From positions 62,001 to 126,000 of the forward strand of contig NZ_PYAK01000011.1 of the NCBI RefSeq assembly GCF_003264365.1: 64,000 nucleotides of DNA, given 5' to 3'. Within the stretch, counting starts at the first letter, position 1; the number at the start of each line of letters is the position of its first letter. Positions 7,627 through 17,182 of this stretch are shown here, piece after piece. The notes beneath the pieces were generated by a model. That model did no database searches, had not been told where the DNA came from, and saw only the letters and a program-made list of their open reading frames with translations. This DNA is from Micromonospora noduli. Its GTDB lineage: Bacteria > Actinomycetota > Actinomycetes > Mycobacteriales > Micromonosporaceae. A program made the translations under genes and the position numbers.

Positions 7627-9291
7627 GTGCTCGTGTCCACAGCTGACAGAAGTCCGTGGTGGCGTGGAGCCGTGATCTACCAGGTGTATCCCCGGAGCTT
7701 CGCCGACGGTAACGGCGACGGCATCGGTGACATCGCCGGCATCCGGTCCCGGCTGAACCACCTGTCCGCACTCGGCGTCGACGCGATCTGGTTTAGCCCC
7801 TGGTACCCGTCCCCGATGGCGGACGCCGGCTACGACGTCTCCGACTACCGCGACATCGACCCGGTCTTCGGCACCCTCACCGAGGTCGAGGCGCTGATCG
7901 CTGAGGCGCACGCGCTGGGCATCCGGACCATCGTCGACGTGGTGCCCAACCACTGCTCCGACGCGCACCCCTGGTTCCAGGCGGCGCTCGCCGGCGGACC
8001 CGGCGCGCCCGAACGGGAACTGTTCTGGTTCCGGCCCGGCCGGGGTCCCAACGGCGACGAACGACCCACCGACTGGATCGGCGAGTTCGGCGGCGAGACC
8101 TGGACCCGCACCACCAACCCGGACGGCACCCCCGGCGACTGGTACCTGCACCTGTTCGCCCCCCAGCAGCCGGACTTCAACTGGGACCACCCCCGGGTGC
8201 GGGAGGAGTTCGAGGACATCCTGCGGTTCTGGTTCGACCGGGGCGTGGACGGCATCCGGATCGACTCGGCCGGGCTCCTGGTCAAGGACGGGACGCTGCC
8301 CGAGGTCCGCGAGGACCAGCCGCACCCGTTCCACGACCTCGACGGGGTGCACGAGATCTACCGGGGCTGGCGTCGGGTCGCCGACGAGTACGCCGACCGG
8401 GCGCTGATCGGTGAGGTGTGGCTGCCGGACCGGCAGCGGTTCGCCAACTACCTGCGCCCGGACGAGCTGCACGCCGCGTTCAACTTCGACTTCCTCGGCT
8501 GCGCCTGGGACGCCGCGGCGCTGCGGGAGAGCATCGACGGGACGCTGAGCGCGCACGCGCCGGTGAACGCGCCGGCCACCTGGGTGCTCTCGAACCACGA
8601 CGTCACCCGGCACGTCACCCGCTACGGTCGCGCGGACACGCGGTTCAGCTTTGCCGCCAAACGCGAGGGCACCCCAACCGACCTGGAGCTGGGCACCCGC
8701 CGGGCCCGCGCCGCCGCGCTGCTCTCGCTGTCGCTGCCCGGTGCCGCCTACGTCTACCAGGGCGAGGAGCTGGGCCTCTACGAGGTCGAGGACATCCCGT
8801 ACGCGATGCGGCAGGACCCCATGTGGGAGCGGTCCGGCCGGATCGACCCCGGTCGGGACGGCTGCCGCGTACCGCTGCCGTGGGCCGGGGACGAGCCGCC
8901 GTTCGAGTTCAGCCCCGAGGGTGCCGCGGCGCCCTGGCTGCCGCAGCCGGCCGACTGGAAGGACCGAACGGCCAGCGCGCAGACCGGCGACTCGGCTTCG
9001 ATGCTGGAGCTGTACCGGGCGGCGATCCAGGCCCGAAAGGCCGACCCGGCGCTCGGTGACGGTGAGCTGACCTGGTTGCCCGCCCCGGACGGGGTGCTGG
9101 CGTTCAGCCGCGGCGGCGGCTTCACCTGCCTGGTCAACCTGTCCGCCGCGCCGGTGCCGATGCCAGCTCAGGGGGAGTTGCTGCTGGCCAGCGGGCCGCT
9201 CGACGACGGGTTGCTGCCATCCGACACAGCGGTCTGGCTGCGTACCGCCGAATCCACCGACGGGCCGCGCGGGGCGGACGGCCCGGCCTGA
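7627..9291 (+). CDS. GH13 alpha-glucosidase
   Basis: A 554-residue cytoplasmic enzyme of glycoside hydrolase family 13, which hydrolyses terminal alpha-glucosidic links of imported oligosaccharides. Conserved regions are visible in order: AVIYQVYPRSFADGNGDGIGD at the N-terminus, DVVPNH (region I), DGIRIDSA with the nucleophile Asp (region II), IGEVW with the acid/base Glu (region III) and LSNHDVTRH (region IV). There is no signal peptide. It lies 94 nt after the permease and closes the transporter operon before the hairpin at 9308. The GTG at 7627 or the GTG two codons later may be the start. The preferred linkage (alpha-1,3, -1,4 or -1,6) cannot be read from motifs; context suggests nigero- or malto-oligosaccharides. 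Confidence 0.9.
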   Translation: MLVSTADRSPWWRGAVIYQVYPRSFADGNGDGIGDIAGIRSRLNHLSALGVDAIWFSPWYPSPMADAGYDVSDYRDIDPVFGTLTEVEALIAEAHALGIRTIVDVVPNHCSDAHPWFQAALAGGPGAPERELFWFRPGRGPNGDERPTDWIGEFGGETWTRTTNPDGTPGDWYLHLFAPQQPDFNWDHPRVREEFEDILRFWFDRGVDGIRIDSAGLLVKDGTLPEVREDQPHPFHDLDGVHEIYRGWRRVADEYADRALIGEVWLPDRQRFANYLRPDELHAAFNFDFLGCAWDAAALRESIDGTLSAHAPVNAPATWVLSNHDVTRHVTRYGRADTRFSFAAKREGTPTDLELGTRRARAAALLSLSLPGAAYVYQGEELGLYEVEDIPYAMRQDPMWERSGRIDPGRDGCRVPLPWAGDEPPFEFSPEGAAAPWLPQPADWKDRTASAQTGDSASMLELYRAAIQARKADPALGDGELTWLPAPDGVLAFSRGGGFTCLVNLSAAPVPMPAQGELLLASGPLDDGLLPSDTAVWLRTAESTDGPRGADGPA

Positions 9292-9307
9292 CCTGACTCT
9301 GCTCGCC

Positions 9308-9343
9308 GTGGTGCCGGCGGCCCGTCCCGGCCGCCGGCACCAC
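9308..9343 (+). terminator. Terminator after the GH13 gene
   Basis: A perfect 15-bp stem, GTGGTGCCGGCGGCC (9308-9322) with its complement at 9329-9343, has a 6-nt loop. It separates the transporter/alpha-glucosidase operon from the GH87 genes. Confidence 0.7.
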
Positions 9344-9435
9344 GCCAACCAGGAAGGGAGAACCGAGGGGGGACGCGCGACACCGCACCGACACGGGGGG
9401 ATCTGGCCTGCCTGACGAAAGGGAGAGCGCAGCTC

Positions 9436-12318
9436 ATGGCCAACCACACCACCGGCACCCCGCACCACCTTCGACACCCGGCCCGGGCAGGATTGGCCGC
9501 CATCGCCGCCACCCTGCTCGCCGCCACCTCGGTCACCGCCCTCGCGGTGACCGGCACCGCTACCCCGGCCTCGGCGGCGGGGTTGTCCCCCTTCGACATC
9601 CCCAACCGGGGTGCCACCGTTCCGTTCGTCGAGCAGGAGGCGGAGGAGACCGCCCACAACGGCACGAAGATCGGCCCGGACCGGCGCTACGGCACGCTGC
9701 CGTCCGAGGCGTCCGGCCGGGAGGCGGTCACCCTCGACGCCGTCGGCGAGTACGTCGAGTTCACCCTCACCGCCCCGGCCAACGCTGTCACCTTCCGCTA
9801 CAGCCTGCCGGACAGCCCGGCCGGCACCGGCCGCGACGCCGCCATCGACCTGCGGGCCAACGGTGCGCTGCTGAAGTCGGTAGCGGTCACGTCGAAGTAC
9901 GGCTGGTACTACGGCGGGTACCCGTTCAACAACAACCCGGGCGACACCAACCCGCACCACTTCTACGACGAGACCCGGGCGCTGTTCGGCAGCACCCAGC
10001 CGGCCGGCACGAAGATCCGGCTCCAGGTCTCCTCGACCGCGCAGTCGCCCACATTCACCATCGACCTGGCCGACTTCGAGCTGGTCGCCCCGGCAATCAC
10101 GAAGCCCTCCGGTGTGCTCGACGTGGTCACCGACTTCGGCGCCGACCCGAGTGGCGCCACCGACTCGACGGCGAAGTTCCAGGCGGCGGTCGACGCCGGC
10201 AAGGCCCAGGGCCGGGCGGTCTGGATTCCGACCGGCACCTTCACGCTCTGGGACCACGTGGTGGTCGACGGGGTGACGCTGCGCGGCGCGGGGCCCTGGT
10301 ACTCGGTGCTCGGCGGCCGGCACCCCACCGAGCGGAACCGGTCCGTCGGCATCTACGGCAAGTACGTCCCCGGTGGCGGCTACACCGGCCCGGTCCGCAC
10401 ACACGAGGCGAACGGGCCCAGCCGCAACGTCACGCTGCGGGACTTCGCCATCATCGGCGACATCCGGGAACGGGTCGACGACGACCAGGTCAACGCCCTG
10501 GGCGGGGCGATGACCAACTCGGTGGTGGACAACCTCTGGCTGGAGAACACCAAGGTCGGGGCGTGGATGGACGGCCCGATGGACAACTTCACCATCCGCA
10601 ACAGCCGGATCCTGGACCAGACCGCTGACGGGGTGAACTTCCACACCGGCGTCACCAACTCGACGGTGACGAACACGTTCGTCCGCAACACCGGCGACGA
10701 CGCGTTGGCGATGTGGGCGCAGAGCGTGCCGAACGTCAACAACTCCTTCACCCGCAACACCATCGGGGTGACCCTGCTGGCGAATCACCTGGTCAGCTAC
10801 GGCGGCCGGGACATCAAGATCACCGACAACGTGACCGCCGACTCGCTGACAAACGGCGGTGGCATCCACGTCGCGAACCGTTACCCCGGCGTACAGGGCG
10901 CCACCGGAGTCCAGGGCACCTGGACGATCGCCCGGAACACGCTGATCCGTAACGGCAACTCGGACTACAACTGGAACTTCGGTGTGGGGGCGATCTGGTT
11001 CTCCGCGCTCAACGAGGCGTTCCAGAACCCCACCATCAACATCACCGACACCGACATCCTGGACAGCTCGTACGCGGCGCTGCACTGGATCGAGGGCCAG
11101 ACCAACGGGATCAACCTCAACAACGTACGGATCGACGGCGCCGGCACGTACGCGCTCCAAGTGCAGGCGAACAGCCAGGTGTCGTTCACCAACGTGCGGG
11201 CCACCAACATCGCGCAGAGCAACCCGATGCACAACTGCGTCGGCGCCGGCTTCCAGATCACCCAGGGCTCCGGCAACTCCGGCTGGTACACCCCGACCCC
11301 GTACTGCGGCCCGTGGCCGAACCCCCAGTGGGGCGGCGGACCCACCTCGCCGCCGCCCACCACCCCGCCGCCCACCACCCCGCCCCCGACCACCCCGCCC
11401 CCGACCACCCCGCCCCCGACCAGTGGGAACCTGGCGCTGGGCCGGCCGACGACAGCGACCAGCACCAACCAGAACTACACGGGCGCAAACGTGGTGGACG
11501 GCAACGCGTCGACGTACTGGGAGAGCGCCAACAACGCCTTCCCGCAGTCGGTCACCATCGACCTGGGTGCCTCCCGGTCGGTCGACCGGGTGGCGCTCAA
11601 GCTGCCCAGCGGTTGGGAGCAACGCACCCAGACCCTGTCGGTGCTCGGCTCCACCGACGGCTCGTCGTACACCACACTGGCGTCGTCCGCCGGTCGGGTC
11701 TTCACCCCCGGTGCGGGCAACACCGTCTCGATCGGGCTGCCCTCCGGTGACCGCCGCTACGTCCGGGTCACCGTCACCGGCAACACCGGCTGGCCGGCCG
11801 CCCAACTCTCCGAGGTCGAGGTGTACGGCGGCACCCAGACCACCCCGCCGCCGACCACGCCACCGCCGACCACGCCGCCCCCGACCACCCCGCCGCCCAG
11901 CGGCAACCTGGCGGCCGGACGGTCGATCACCGAGACCAGCCACTCCGACGTGTACGCCGCCCCCAACGCGGTGGACGGCAACGCGAACACCTACTGGGAG
12001 AGCGCCAACAACGCGTTCCCACAGTCGTTGACTGTGGACCTGGGTGCCGACCGGTCGGTGTCCCGGGTCGTGCTGAAGCTCCCACCCTCATCGGCCTGGC
12101 AGACGCGTACGCAGACGCTGGCGGTGCTCGGCTCCACGAACGGCTCGACGTTCAGCACGCTGAAGGCGTCCGCCGGCTACAGCTTCAACCCGGCCAGCGG
12201 CAACACGGTCACCGTGACCTTCACGGCGACCACCCAGCGGTACCTGCGGCTGACCGTCACCGGCAACAGCGGCTGGCCAGCCGGTCAGCTCAGCGAGTTC
12301 GAGATCTACTCCAGCTAG
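9436..12318 (+). CDS. Secreted GH87-type alpha-glucanase with two F5/8C (discoidin) carbohydrate-binding domains
   Basis: A 960-residue exported enzyme. A signal peptide (about residues 1-47, ending in ASAA) leads to an N-terminal beta-sandwich-like domain (about 50-215), then a right-handed parallel beta-helix (about 225-625). Two F5/8 type C domains (about 666-795 and 821-960) follow, each preceded by a Pro/Thr linker of PPPTT repeats. Three aspartates in the helix, D398, D421 and D422 (ADGVN and TGDDALAMW), have the spacing 0/+23/+24. As I recall, the same spacing holds for the catalytic residues of the GH87 alpha-1,3-glucanase Agl-FH1. GH87 includes alpha-1,3-glucanase (mutanase) and mycodextranase; which of the two this is remains open. 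It follows the uptake operon. Confidence 0.82.
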   Translation: MANHTTGTPHHLRHPARAGLAAIAATLLAATSVTALAVTGTATPASAAGLSPFDIPNRGATVPFVEQEAEETAHNGTKIGPDRRYGTLPSEASGREAVTLDAVGEYVEFTLTAPANAVTFRYSLPDSPAGTGRDAAIDLRANGALLKSVAVTSKYGWYYGGYPFNNNPGDTNPHHFYDETRALFGSTQPAGTKIRLQVSSTAQSPTFTIDLADFELVAPAITKPSGVLDVVTDFGADPSGATDSTAKFQAAVDAGKAQGRAVWIPTGTFTLWDHVVVDGVTLRGAGPWYSVLGGRHPTERNRSVGIYGKYVPGGGYTGPVRTHEANGPSRNVTLRDFAIIGDIRERVDDDQVNALGGAMTNSVVDNLWLENTKVGAWMDGPMDNFTIRNSRILDQTADGVNFHTGVTNSTVTNTFVRNTGDDALAMWAQSVPNVNNSFTRNTIGVTLLANHLVSYGGRDIKITDNVTADSLTNGGGIHVANRYPGVQGATGVQGTWTIARNTLIRNGNSDYNWNFGVGAIWFSALNEAFQNPTINITDTDILDSSYAALHWIEGQTNGINLNNVRIDGAGTYALQVQANSQVSFTNVRATNIAQSNPMHNCVGAGFQITQGSGNSGWYTPTPYCGPWPNPQWGGGPTSPPPTTPPPTTPPPTTPPPTTPPPTSGNLALGRPTTATSTNQNYTGANVVDGNASTYWESANNAFPQSVTIDLGASRSVDRVALKLPSGWEQRTQTLSVLGSTDGSSYTTLASSAGRVFTPGAGNTVSIGLPSGDRRYVRVTVTGNTGWPAAQLSEVEVYGGTQTTPPPTTPPPTTPPPTTPPPSGNLAAGRSITETSHSDVYAAPNAVDGNANTYWESANNAFPQSLTVDLGADRSVSRVVLKLPPSSAWQTRTQTLAVLGSTNGSTFSTLKASAGYSFNPASGNTVTVTFTATTQRYLRLTVTGNSGWPAGQLSEFEIYSS

Positions 12319-12321
12319 GTC

Positions 12322-12354
12322 GGGTGCCCCCGCCCGGACCGGGCGGGGGCACCC
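12322..12354 (+). terminator. Terminator after the first GH87 gene
   Basis: A 15-bp perfect GC stem (12322-12336 with 12340-12354) has a 3-nt loop and starts 4 nt after the stop codon. There is no T-run. Confidence 0.75.
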
Positions 12355-12499
12355 GGTCCCGGCGCAACGCCGCGCCAGCCGTCCGACCCCGTCCCCAACC
12401 CGCACCGTCCCCCACCTGTCGCGGAACGACGGGCGTACCCCTGCACCCGTCACCGGGCAACGCACCAACACCCACCCCCGAAAGAGGTGTAGCGACCCC

Positions 12500-15400
12500 A
12501 TGTCCAGGACCGGCACCAGACGAGGCACGCCGCCAACCGGCGCGCCCACCACCGTCCCCCGCACCGCCCGAACCGGCCACCGGCGGCTCCTCGCCGGCGC
12601 GCTCGCCGGGATGCTCCTCGCCACCGCCCCGGTCGTCACCCCCATGGCGAGCGCGGCACCGGCGGCCGACCCGTCCGCGGCCGCCGCCCGGGTGGCCATG
12701 CTCGCCGGGCTCTCCGCCACCATGACCGCCAGCAGCTACAACCAGAACTACGTGGCGGGCAACGCCAACGACGGCAACGCCTCGACCTACTGGGAGAGCG
12801 CCAACAACGCGTTCCCGCAGTGGATCCAGGCGGACCTGGGCGCCACCGTCAGCGTGGACCGGGTGGTGCTCAAGCTGCCGCCCGCTGCCGACTGGCAGAC
12901 CCGTACCCAGACGCTGTCGATTCTCGGTTCGACCAACGGCTCGTCCTTCACCACACTGAAGGCGTCCGCCGGCTACACCTTCAACCCGAGCAGCGGCAAC
13001 ACCGCGACCGTCAGCTTCACCGCCGCCAGCACCCGCTACGTACGCGTGCAGGTCACCGGCAACACCGGCTGGCCGGCGGCGCAGCTCTCCGAGGTCGAGG
13101 TCTACGGCGCCACCGGCAGCACCGACACCCAGGCGCCCAGCGTCCCGGGCAACCTGGCCTACACCCAGCCGGCCAGCGGGCAGATCCGGCTCACCTGGTC
13201 GGCGTCCACCGACAACGTCGGGGTGACCGGCTACGACGTCTACGCCAACGGTGCGCTGCGCGGCAGCGTCAACGGCTCGACGCTCACGTACACCGACAGT
13301 CAGGCGGCCACCGCCACGGTGTCGTACTACGTGCGGGCCAAGGACGCGGCCGGCAACCAGTCGGCGAACAGCAACACGGTGACCCGCACCGGCACCGGCA
13401 ACCCGCCCACCGGGAGCAACCTGGCGGTCGGTAAGCCGATCACCGCCTCCGGGTTCGTGCACACGTTCGTGGCCACCAACGCCAACGACAACAACGTGGC
13501 CACCTACTGGGAGGGCAACGGCAACCCGAGCACGCTGACCGTGCAGCTCGGCGCGAACGCCAGCCTCAGCCAGGTCGTCGTGAAACTCAACCCGGACTCG
13601 GCGTGGGGCGCGCGTACCCAGAACATCACGGTGCTCGGCCGGGACCAGGGCTCGTCGAGCTTCACCACCCTGGTCGGCGCGGCGAACTACACCTTCAACC
13701 CGGGCAGCGGCAACACGGTGACCATCCCGGTCTCCGGTGCGGCGGCCGACGTACGCCTCTCGATCGCCTCGAACACCGGCGCTCCGGCCGGTCAGGTGGC
13801 CGAGTTCCAGGTCTTCGGCACCCCGGCGCCGAACCCGGACCTGACCGTGACCGGCATGTCGTTCAGCCCGTCCGCACCCGTGGAGACCAGCACCATCACG
13901 CTCTCCGCGACGGTGCGTAACGCGGGCTCGTCGGCCTCCGGCGCGACCAACGTCAACTTCTACCTTGGCTCCACCCGGGTCGGCACCGCCTCGGTCGGCG
14001 GTCTCGCGGCCGGCGCCTCGACCACTGTCAGCGCCAGCATCGGCACCAGGGACTCGGGCAGCTACCCGCTCAGCGCCAAGGTCGACGAGTCGAACACCGT
14101 CGTCGAGCAGGACGACACCAACAACAGCTACACGAACCCCAGCCCACTGGTCGTCGCCGCGGTCGCCAGCTCCGACCTGGTCGCCTCGGCGGTCGCCTGG
14201 TCGCCGGGCAACCCGTCGGCGGGCAACACGGTGACCTTCTCCGTGTCCATCCGCAACGCCGGCAACCAGGCTTCCGCCTCGGGTGCGCACGGCATCACCC
14301 TGACCGTGCTCAACGAGTCCGGCACCGTGGTCCGTACCCTGACCGGCTCGTACTCCGGCGTGATCAACGCCGGCGCGACTGTCGGCCCGATCAGCCTGGG
14401 CACCTGGACCGCCGCGAACGGCAAGTACACAGTCCGGGTGGTGCTCGCCGTCGACGGCAACGAACTGCCGGTGAAGCAGGCCAACAACACGAGTGACCGG
14501 CCGCTCTTCGTGGGGCGCGGCGCCAACATGCCGTACGACATGTACGAGGCTGAGGACGGCGTGATCGGCGGCGGCGCCGCCGTCGTCGGACCGAACCGGG
14601 AGGTCGGCGACCTGGCCGGTGAGGCGTCCGGTCGGCGGGCGGTGACCCTCAACTCGAACGGCAGCTACGTCGAGTTCACCACTCGGGCCAGCACCAACAC
14701 GCTGGTCACCCGCTTCTCCATCCCGGACGCCGCCGGCGGTGGCGGGATCAACTCGACGCTGAACGTCTACGTCAATGGCACGTTCCACAAGGCCATCGAC
14801 CTGACGTCCCGCTACGCCTGGCTGTACGGCAACGAGACCAGCCCGGGCAACTCGCCGAGCGCGGGCGGTCCGCGGCACATCTACGACGAAGCCAACGTCA
14901 TGCTCAACTCCACGGTTCCGGCCGGCAGCAAGATCCGCCTTCAGAAGGACCCGGCCAACACCACCACGTACGCCATCGACTTCATCAACACGGAGCAGGT
15001 GGCGCCGATCGCCAACCCGGACCCGGCGCGCTACACCACGCCGACCGGCTTCACCCACCAGGACGTGCAGAACGCCCTGGACCGGGTGCGGATGGACAGC
15101 ACCGGCAACCTGATCGGGGTGTACCTGCCGGCCGGTAACTACTCCACCTCGTCGAAGTTCCAGGTGTACGGCAAGGCGGTCCAGGTGACCGGCGCCGGCC
15201 CCTGGTACACCAGGTTCAACGCGCCGTCGGGCCAGGACAACACCGACATCGGCTTCCGGGCCGAGAACTCGGCGGCCAACTCGTCGTTCAAGAACTTCGC
15301 GTACTTCGGCAACTACACCTCGCGGATCGACGGTCCGGGCAAGGTGTTCGACTTCTCCAACGTGTCGAACATCGTGATCGACAACATCTGGAACGAGCAC

Positions 15401-16195
15401 ATGGTGTGCCTCTACTGGGGCGCGAACACCGACTACATGACCATCAAGAACTCCCGGATCCGGAACATGTTCGCCGACGGCATCAACATGACCAACGGGA
15501 GCACCAACAACCTGGTCAGCAACAACGACGCCCGGGCCACCGGCGACGACAGCTTCGCGCTGTTCTCCGCCATCGACGCGGGCGGCGCCGACATGAAGGA
15601 CAACGTCTACGAGAACCTGACCTCGACCCTGACCTGGCGGGCCGCCGGTGTCGCCGTGTACGGCGGCTACGGCAACACGTTCCGCAACATCTACATCGCG
15701 GACACGCTGGTCTACTCGGGCATCACCATCAGCTCGCTCGACTTCGGCTATCCGATGAACGGCTTCGGTGCCAGCCCGCCCACCCGGTTCGAGAACATCT
15801 CGATAGTGCGGGCCGGTGGGCATTTCTGGGGCTCGCAGACCTTCCCGGCGATCTGGGTCTTCTCCGCCTCGAAGGTGTTCCAGGGCATCCGGGTCAGCGA
15901 CGTCGACATCATCGATCCGACGTACAGCGGCATCATGTTCCAGACCAACTACGTCGGCGGGCAGCCGCAGAACCCGATCACCGACACGGTCTTCACGAAC
16001 ATCTCCATCAGCGGCGCCCGGAAGAGCGGGGACGCCTACGACGCGAAGTCCGGCTTCGCCATCTGGGCGAACCCGATGCCGGAGGCCGGGCAGGGGCCGG
16101 CCGTCGGGTCGGTCACTTTCAACAACCTCCGGTTGAGCAACAACGCGGTGGACATCCAGAACCCCACGACAACCTTCACCATCAACCGCAACTGA
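12500..16195 (+). CDS. Secreted GH87-type alpha-glucanase with N-terminal F5/8C, FN3 and CARDB-like modules
   Basis: A 1231-residue exported enzyme and second member of the GH87 pair, with the module order reversed. A signal peptide with a twin-arginine-like HRRLLAG is followed by F5/8C (about 75-205), fibronectin III (about 212-300), a second F5/8C-like domain (about 310-445) and two CARDB-like Ig-type domains (about 450-555 and 557-675). The catalytic part (680-1231) starts with a sandwich domain and ends in the beta-helix. D993, D1016 and D1017 (ADGIN, TGDDSFALF) repeat the 0/+23/+24 spacing of the first enzyme. The first F5/8C domain shares the stretch TYWESANNAFPQ with both of the neighbour's domains. 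Its stop lies 1 nt from the convergent hydratase stop. Confidence 0.82.
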   Translation: MSRTGTRRGTPPTGAPTTVPRTARTGHRRLLAGALAGMLLATAPVVTPMASAAPAADPSAAAARVAMLAGLSATMTASSYNQNYVAGNANDGNASTYWESANNAFPQWIQADLGATVSVDRVVLKLPPAADWQTRTQTLSILGSTNGSSFTTLKASAGYTFNPSSGNTATVSFTAASTRYVRVQVTGNTGWPAAQLSEVEVYGATGSTDTQAPSVPGNLAYTQPASGQIRLTWSASTDNVGVTGYDVYANGALRGSVNGSTLTYTDSQAATATVSYYVRAKDAAGNQSANSNTVTRTGTGNPPTGSNLAVGKPITASGFVHTFVATNANDNNVATYWEGNGNPSTLTVQLGANASLSQVVVKLNPDSAWGARTQNITVLGRDQGSSSFTTLVGAANYTFNPGSGNTVTIPVSGAAADVRLSIASNTGAPAGQVAEFQVFGTPAPNPDLTVTGMSFSPSAPVETSTITLSATVRNAGSSASGATNVNFYLGSTRVGTASVGGLAAGASTTVSASIGTRDSGSYPLSAKVDESNTVVEQDDTNNSYTNPSPLVVAAVASSDLVASAVAWSPGNPSAGNTVTFSVSIRNAGNQASASGAHGITLTVLNESGTVVRTLTGSYSGVINAGATVGPISLGTWTAANGKYTVRVVLAVDGNELPVKQANNTSDRPLFVGRGANMPYDMYEAEDGVIGGGAAVVGPNREVGDLAGEASGRRAVTLNSNGSYVEFTTRASTNTLVTRFSIPDAAGGGGINSTLNVYVNGTFHKAIDLTSRYAWLYGNETSPGNSPSAGGPRHIYDEANVMLNSTVPAGSKIRLQKDPANTTTYAIDFINTEQVAPIANPDPARYTTPTGFTHQDVQNALDRVRMDSTGNLIGVYLPAGNYSTSSKFQVYGKAVQVTGAGPWYTRFNAPSGQDNTDIGFRAENSAANSSFKNFAYFGNYTSRIDGPGKVFDFSNVSNIVIDNIWNEHMVCLYWGANTDYMTIKNSRIRNMFADGINMTNGSTNNLVSNNDARATGDDSFALFSAIDAGGADMKDNVYENLTSTLTWRAAGVAVYGGYGNTFRNIYIADTLVYSGITISSLDFGYPMNGFGASPPTRFENISIVRAGGHFWGSQTFPAIWVFSASKVFQGIRVSDVDIIDPTYSGIMFQTNYVGGQPQNPITDTVFTNISISGARKSGDAYDAKSGFAIWANPMPEAGQGPAVGSVTFNNLRLSNNAVDIQNPTTTFTINRN

Positions 16196-16196
16196 G

Positions 16197-16997
16197 CTAG
16201 TCGGTAGCCGACGCCGTCGGGGGGTGTACCCCTCCCGGCGGCGTCGCGCCGTGTCGGCCCTCGCCCGCCGCGAACCGGGCCGCGCCCGCCGCCGCGTCCG
16301 TGACCAGCGAGTCCATCCCGTACGCCAACTCGATCGCCAGCGCCTCCGGCTCTCCTCGCCCCGCGCCGGCCAGCAGCGCCGCCCGGTCGTTGCGCAGGCA
16401 GGTCTGCGGGTGCCGGGCGATCGCCGCCGCCAACTCCTCGGCCGCGGCCCGCGCCTGGCCGGGTGGCACCAACCGATTGACCAACCCCATCGTGTACGCC
16501 TCGTCGGCCGGCACCGGGCGGCCGGTGAGGATCAGGTCCATGGCCCGACTCTCGCCGATCAACCGGGGCAGCCGGACGGTGCCACCGTCGATCAGCGGCA
16601 CTCCCCAGCGGCGGCAGAACACCCCGAGTGTCGCGTCGGACTCGGCGACCCGGAGGTCACACCAGAGCGCCAGTTCGAGCCCGCCCGCCACCGCGTACCC
16701 GGAGATCGCCGCGATCACGGGTTTGCTGAGCGTCATCCGGGTCGGACCCATCGGGCCGTCCCCCTCCGGCTCGACCCGGTTGCCGCTCGGTGTGCCGATC
16801 GCCTTGAGGTCGGCGCCGGCGCAGAACGTGCCACCGGCACCCCAGAGCACGGCCACCGAAGAGTCCGGGTCGGCGTCGAAGGCCCGGAACGCGTCGGCCA
16901 GCGCCCGAGCCGTAGGACCATCCACGGCGTTCCGAACGTCCGCCCGGTCCAACACCACCGTGGTGACCGCCCCGACCCGCTCCACCCGCACACCCAT
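16197..16997 (-). CDS. Enoyl-CoA hydratase/isomerase family protein
   Basis: A 266-residue crotonase-fold protein acting on acyl-CoA thioesters. The oxyanion-hole segment GGTFCAGADLKAIG (about residues 53-66) and the later SGYAVAGGLELALWCDLR are clear. A Glu in GLEL occupies the first catalytic position. The usual second Glu region reads WGVPLIDGGTVRLPRLIG, with Asp at that site, a pattern seen in several non-hydratase crotonases, so the exact reaction is uncertain. The ATG at 16997 is the start adjacent to the fold. It is convergent with the GH87 gene and divergent from the Rieske protein, with repeat family B in the divergent gap. Confidence 0.88.
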   Translation of the reverse strand: MGVRVERVGAVTTVVLDRADVRNAVDGPTARALADAFRAFDADPDSSVAVLWGAGGTFCAGADLKAIGTPSGNRVEPEGDGPMGPTRMTLSKPVIAAISGYAVAGGLELALWCDLRVAESDATLGVFCRRWGVPLIDGGTVRLPRLIGESRAMDLILTGRPVPADEAYTMGLVNRLVPPGQARAAAEELAAAIARHPQTCLRNDRAALLAGAGRGEPEALAIELAYGMDSLVTDAAAGAARFAAGEGRHGATPPGGVHPPTASATD

Positions 16998-17040
16998 CCC
17001 GCCAGCATGCCGGGCCCGCCCCACCCCCACAATCCCCGTC

Positions 17041-17108
17041 GATCTTGCACTTCCAGTTGCCGGTTCGCGGCTGTTGTCCGGGATTGTCGGAGCAGAAACT
17101 ACAAGATC
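17041..17108. repeat. Imperfect palindromic element (family B)
   Basis: GATCTTGCACTTCCAG at the left faces CAGAAACTACAAGATC at the right, forming a long imperfect inverted repeat around a GC-rich centre. It lies between divergent genes and upstream of the start chosen for the Rieske protein. No second copy was found in the window. Confidence 0.55.
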
Positions 17109-17182
17109 GGCGGCGTGAGTGGTGCGGCAGGTTTGTCGCGGCCGACCGGTTTGCGACGGCGATCGCCGGGAAGTCGGTACTC

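Noticed and set aside
7522-11943. A 1473-residue open frame on the minus strand opposite the GH13 and GH87 genes
   Set aside because: It has no start context or recognisable domain, is Arg/Gly/Val-rich, and mirrors well-supported plus-strand enzymes. It arises from GC bias.
12290-15823. A 1177-residue minus-strand open frame opposite the second GH87 gene
   Set aside because: Same reason: low-complexity Arg/Val/Gly sequence antisense to a gene with clear domains.
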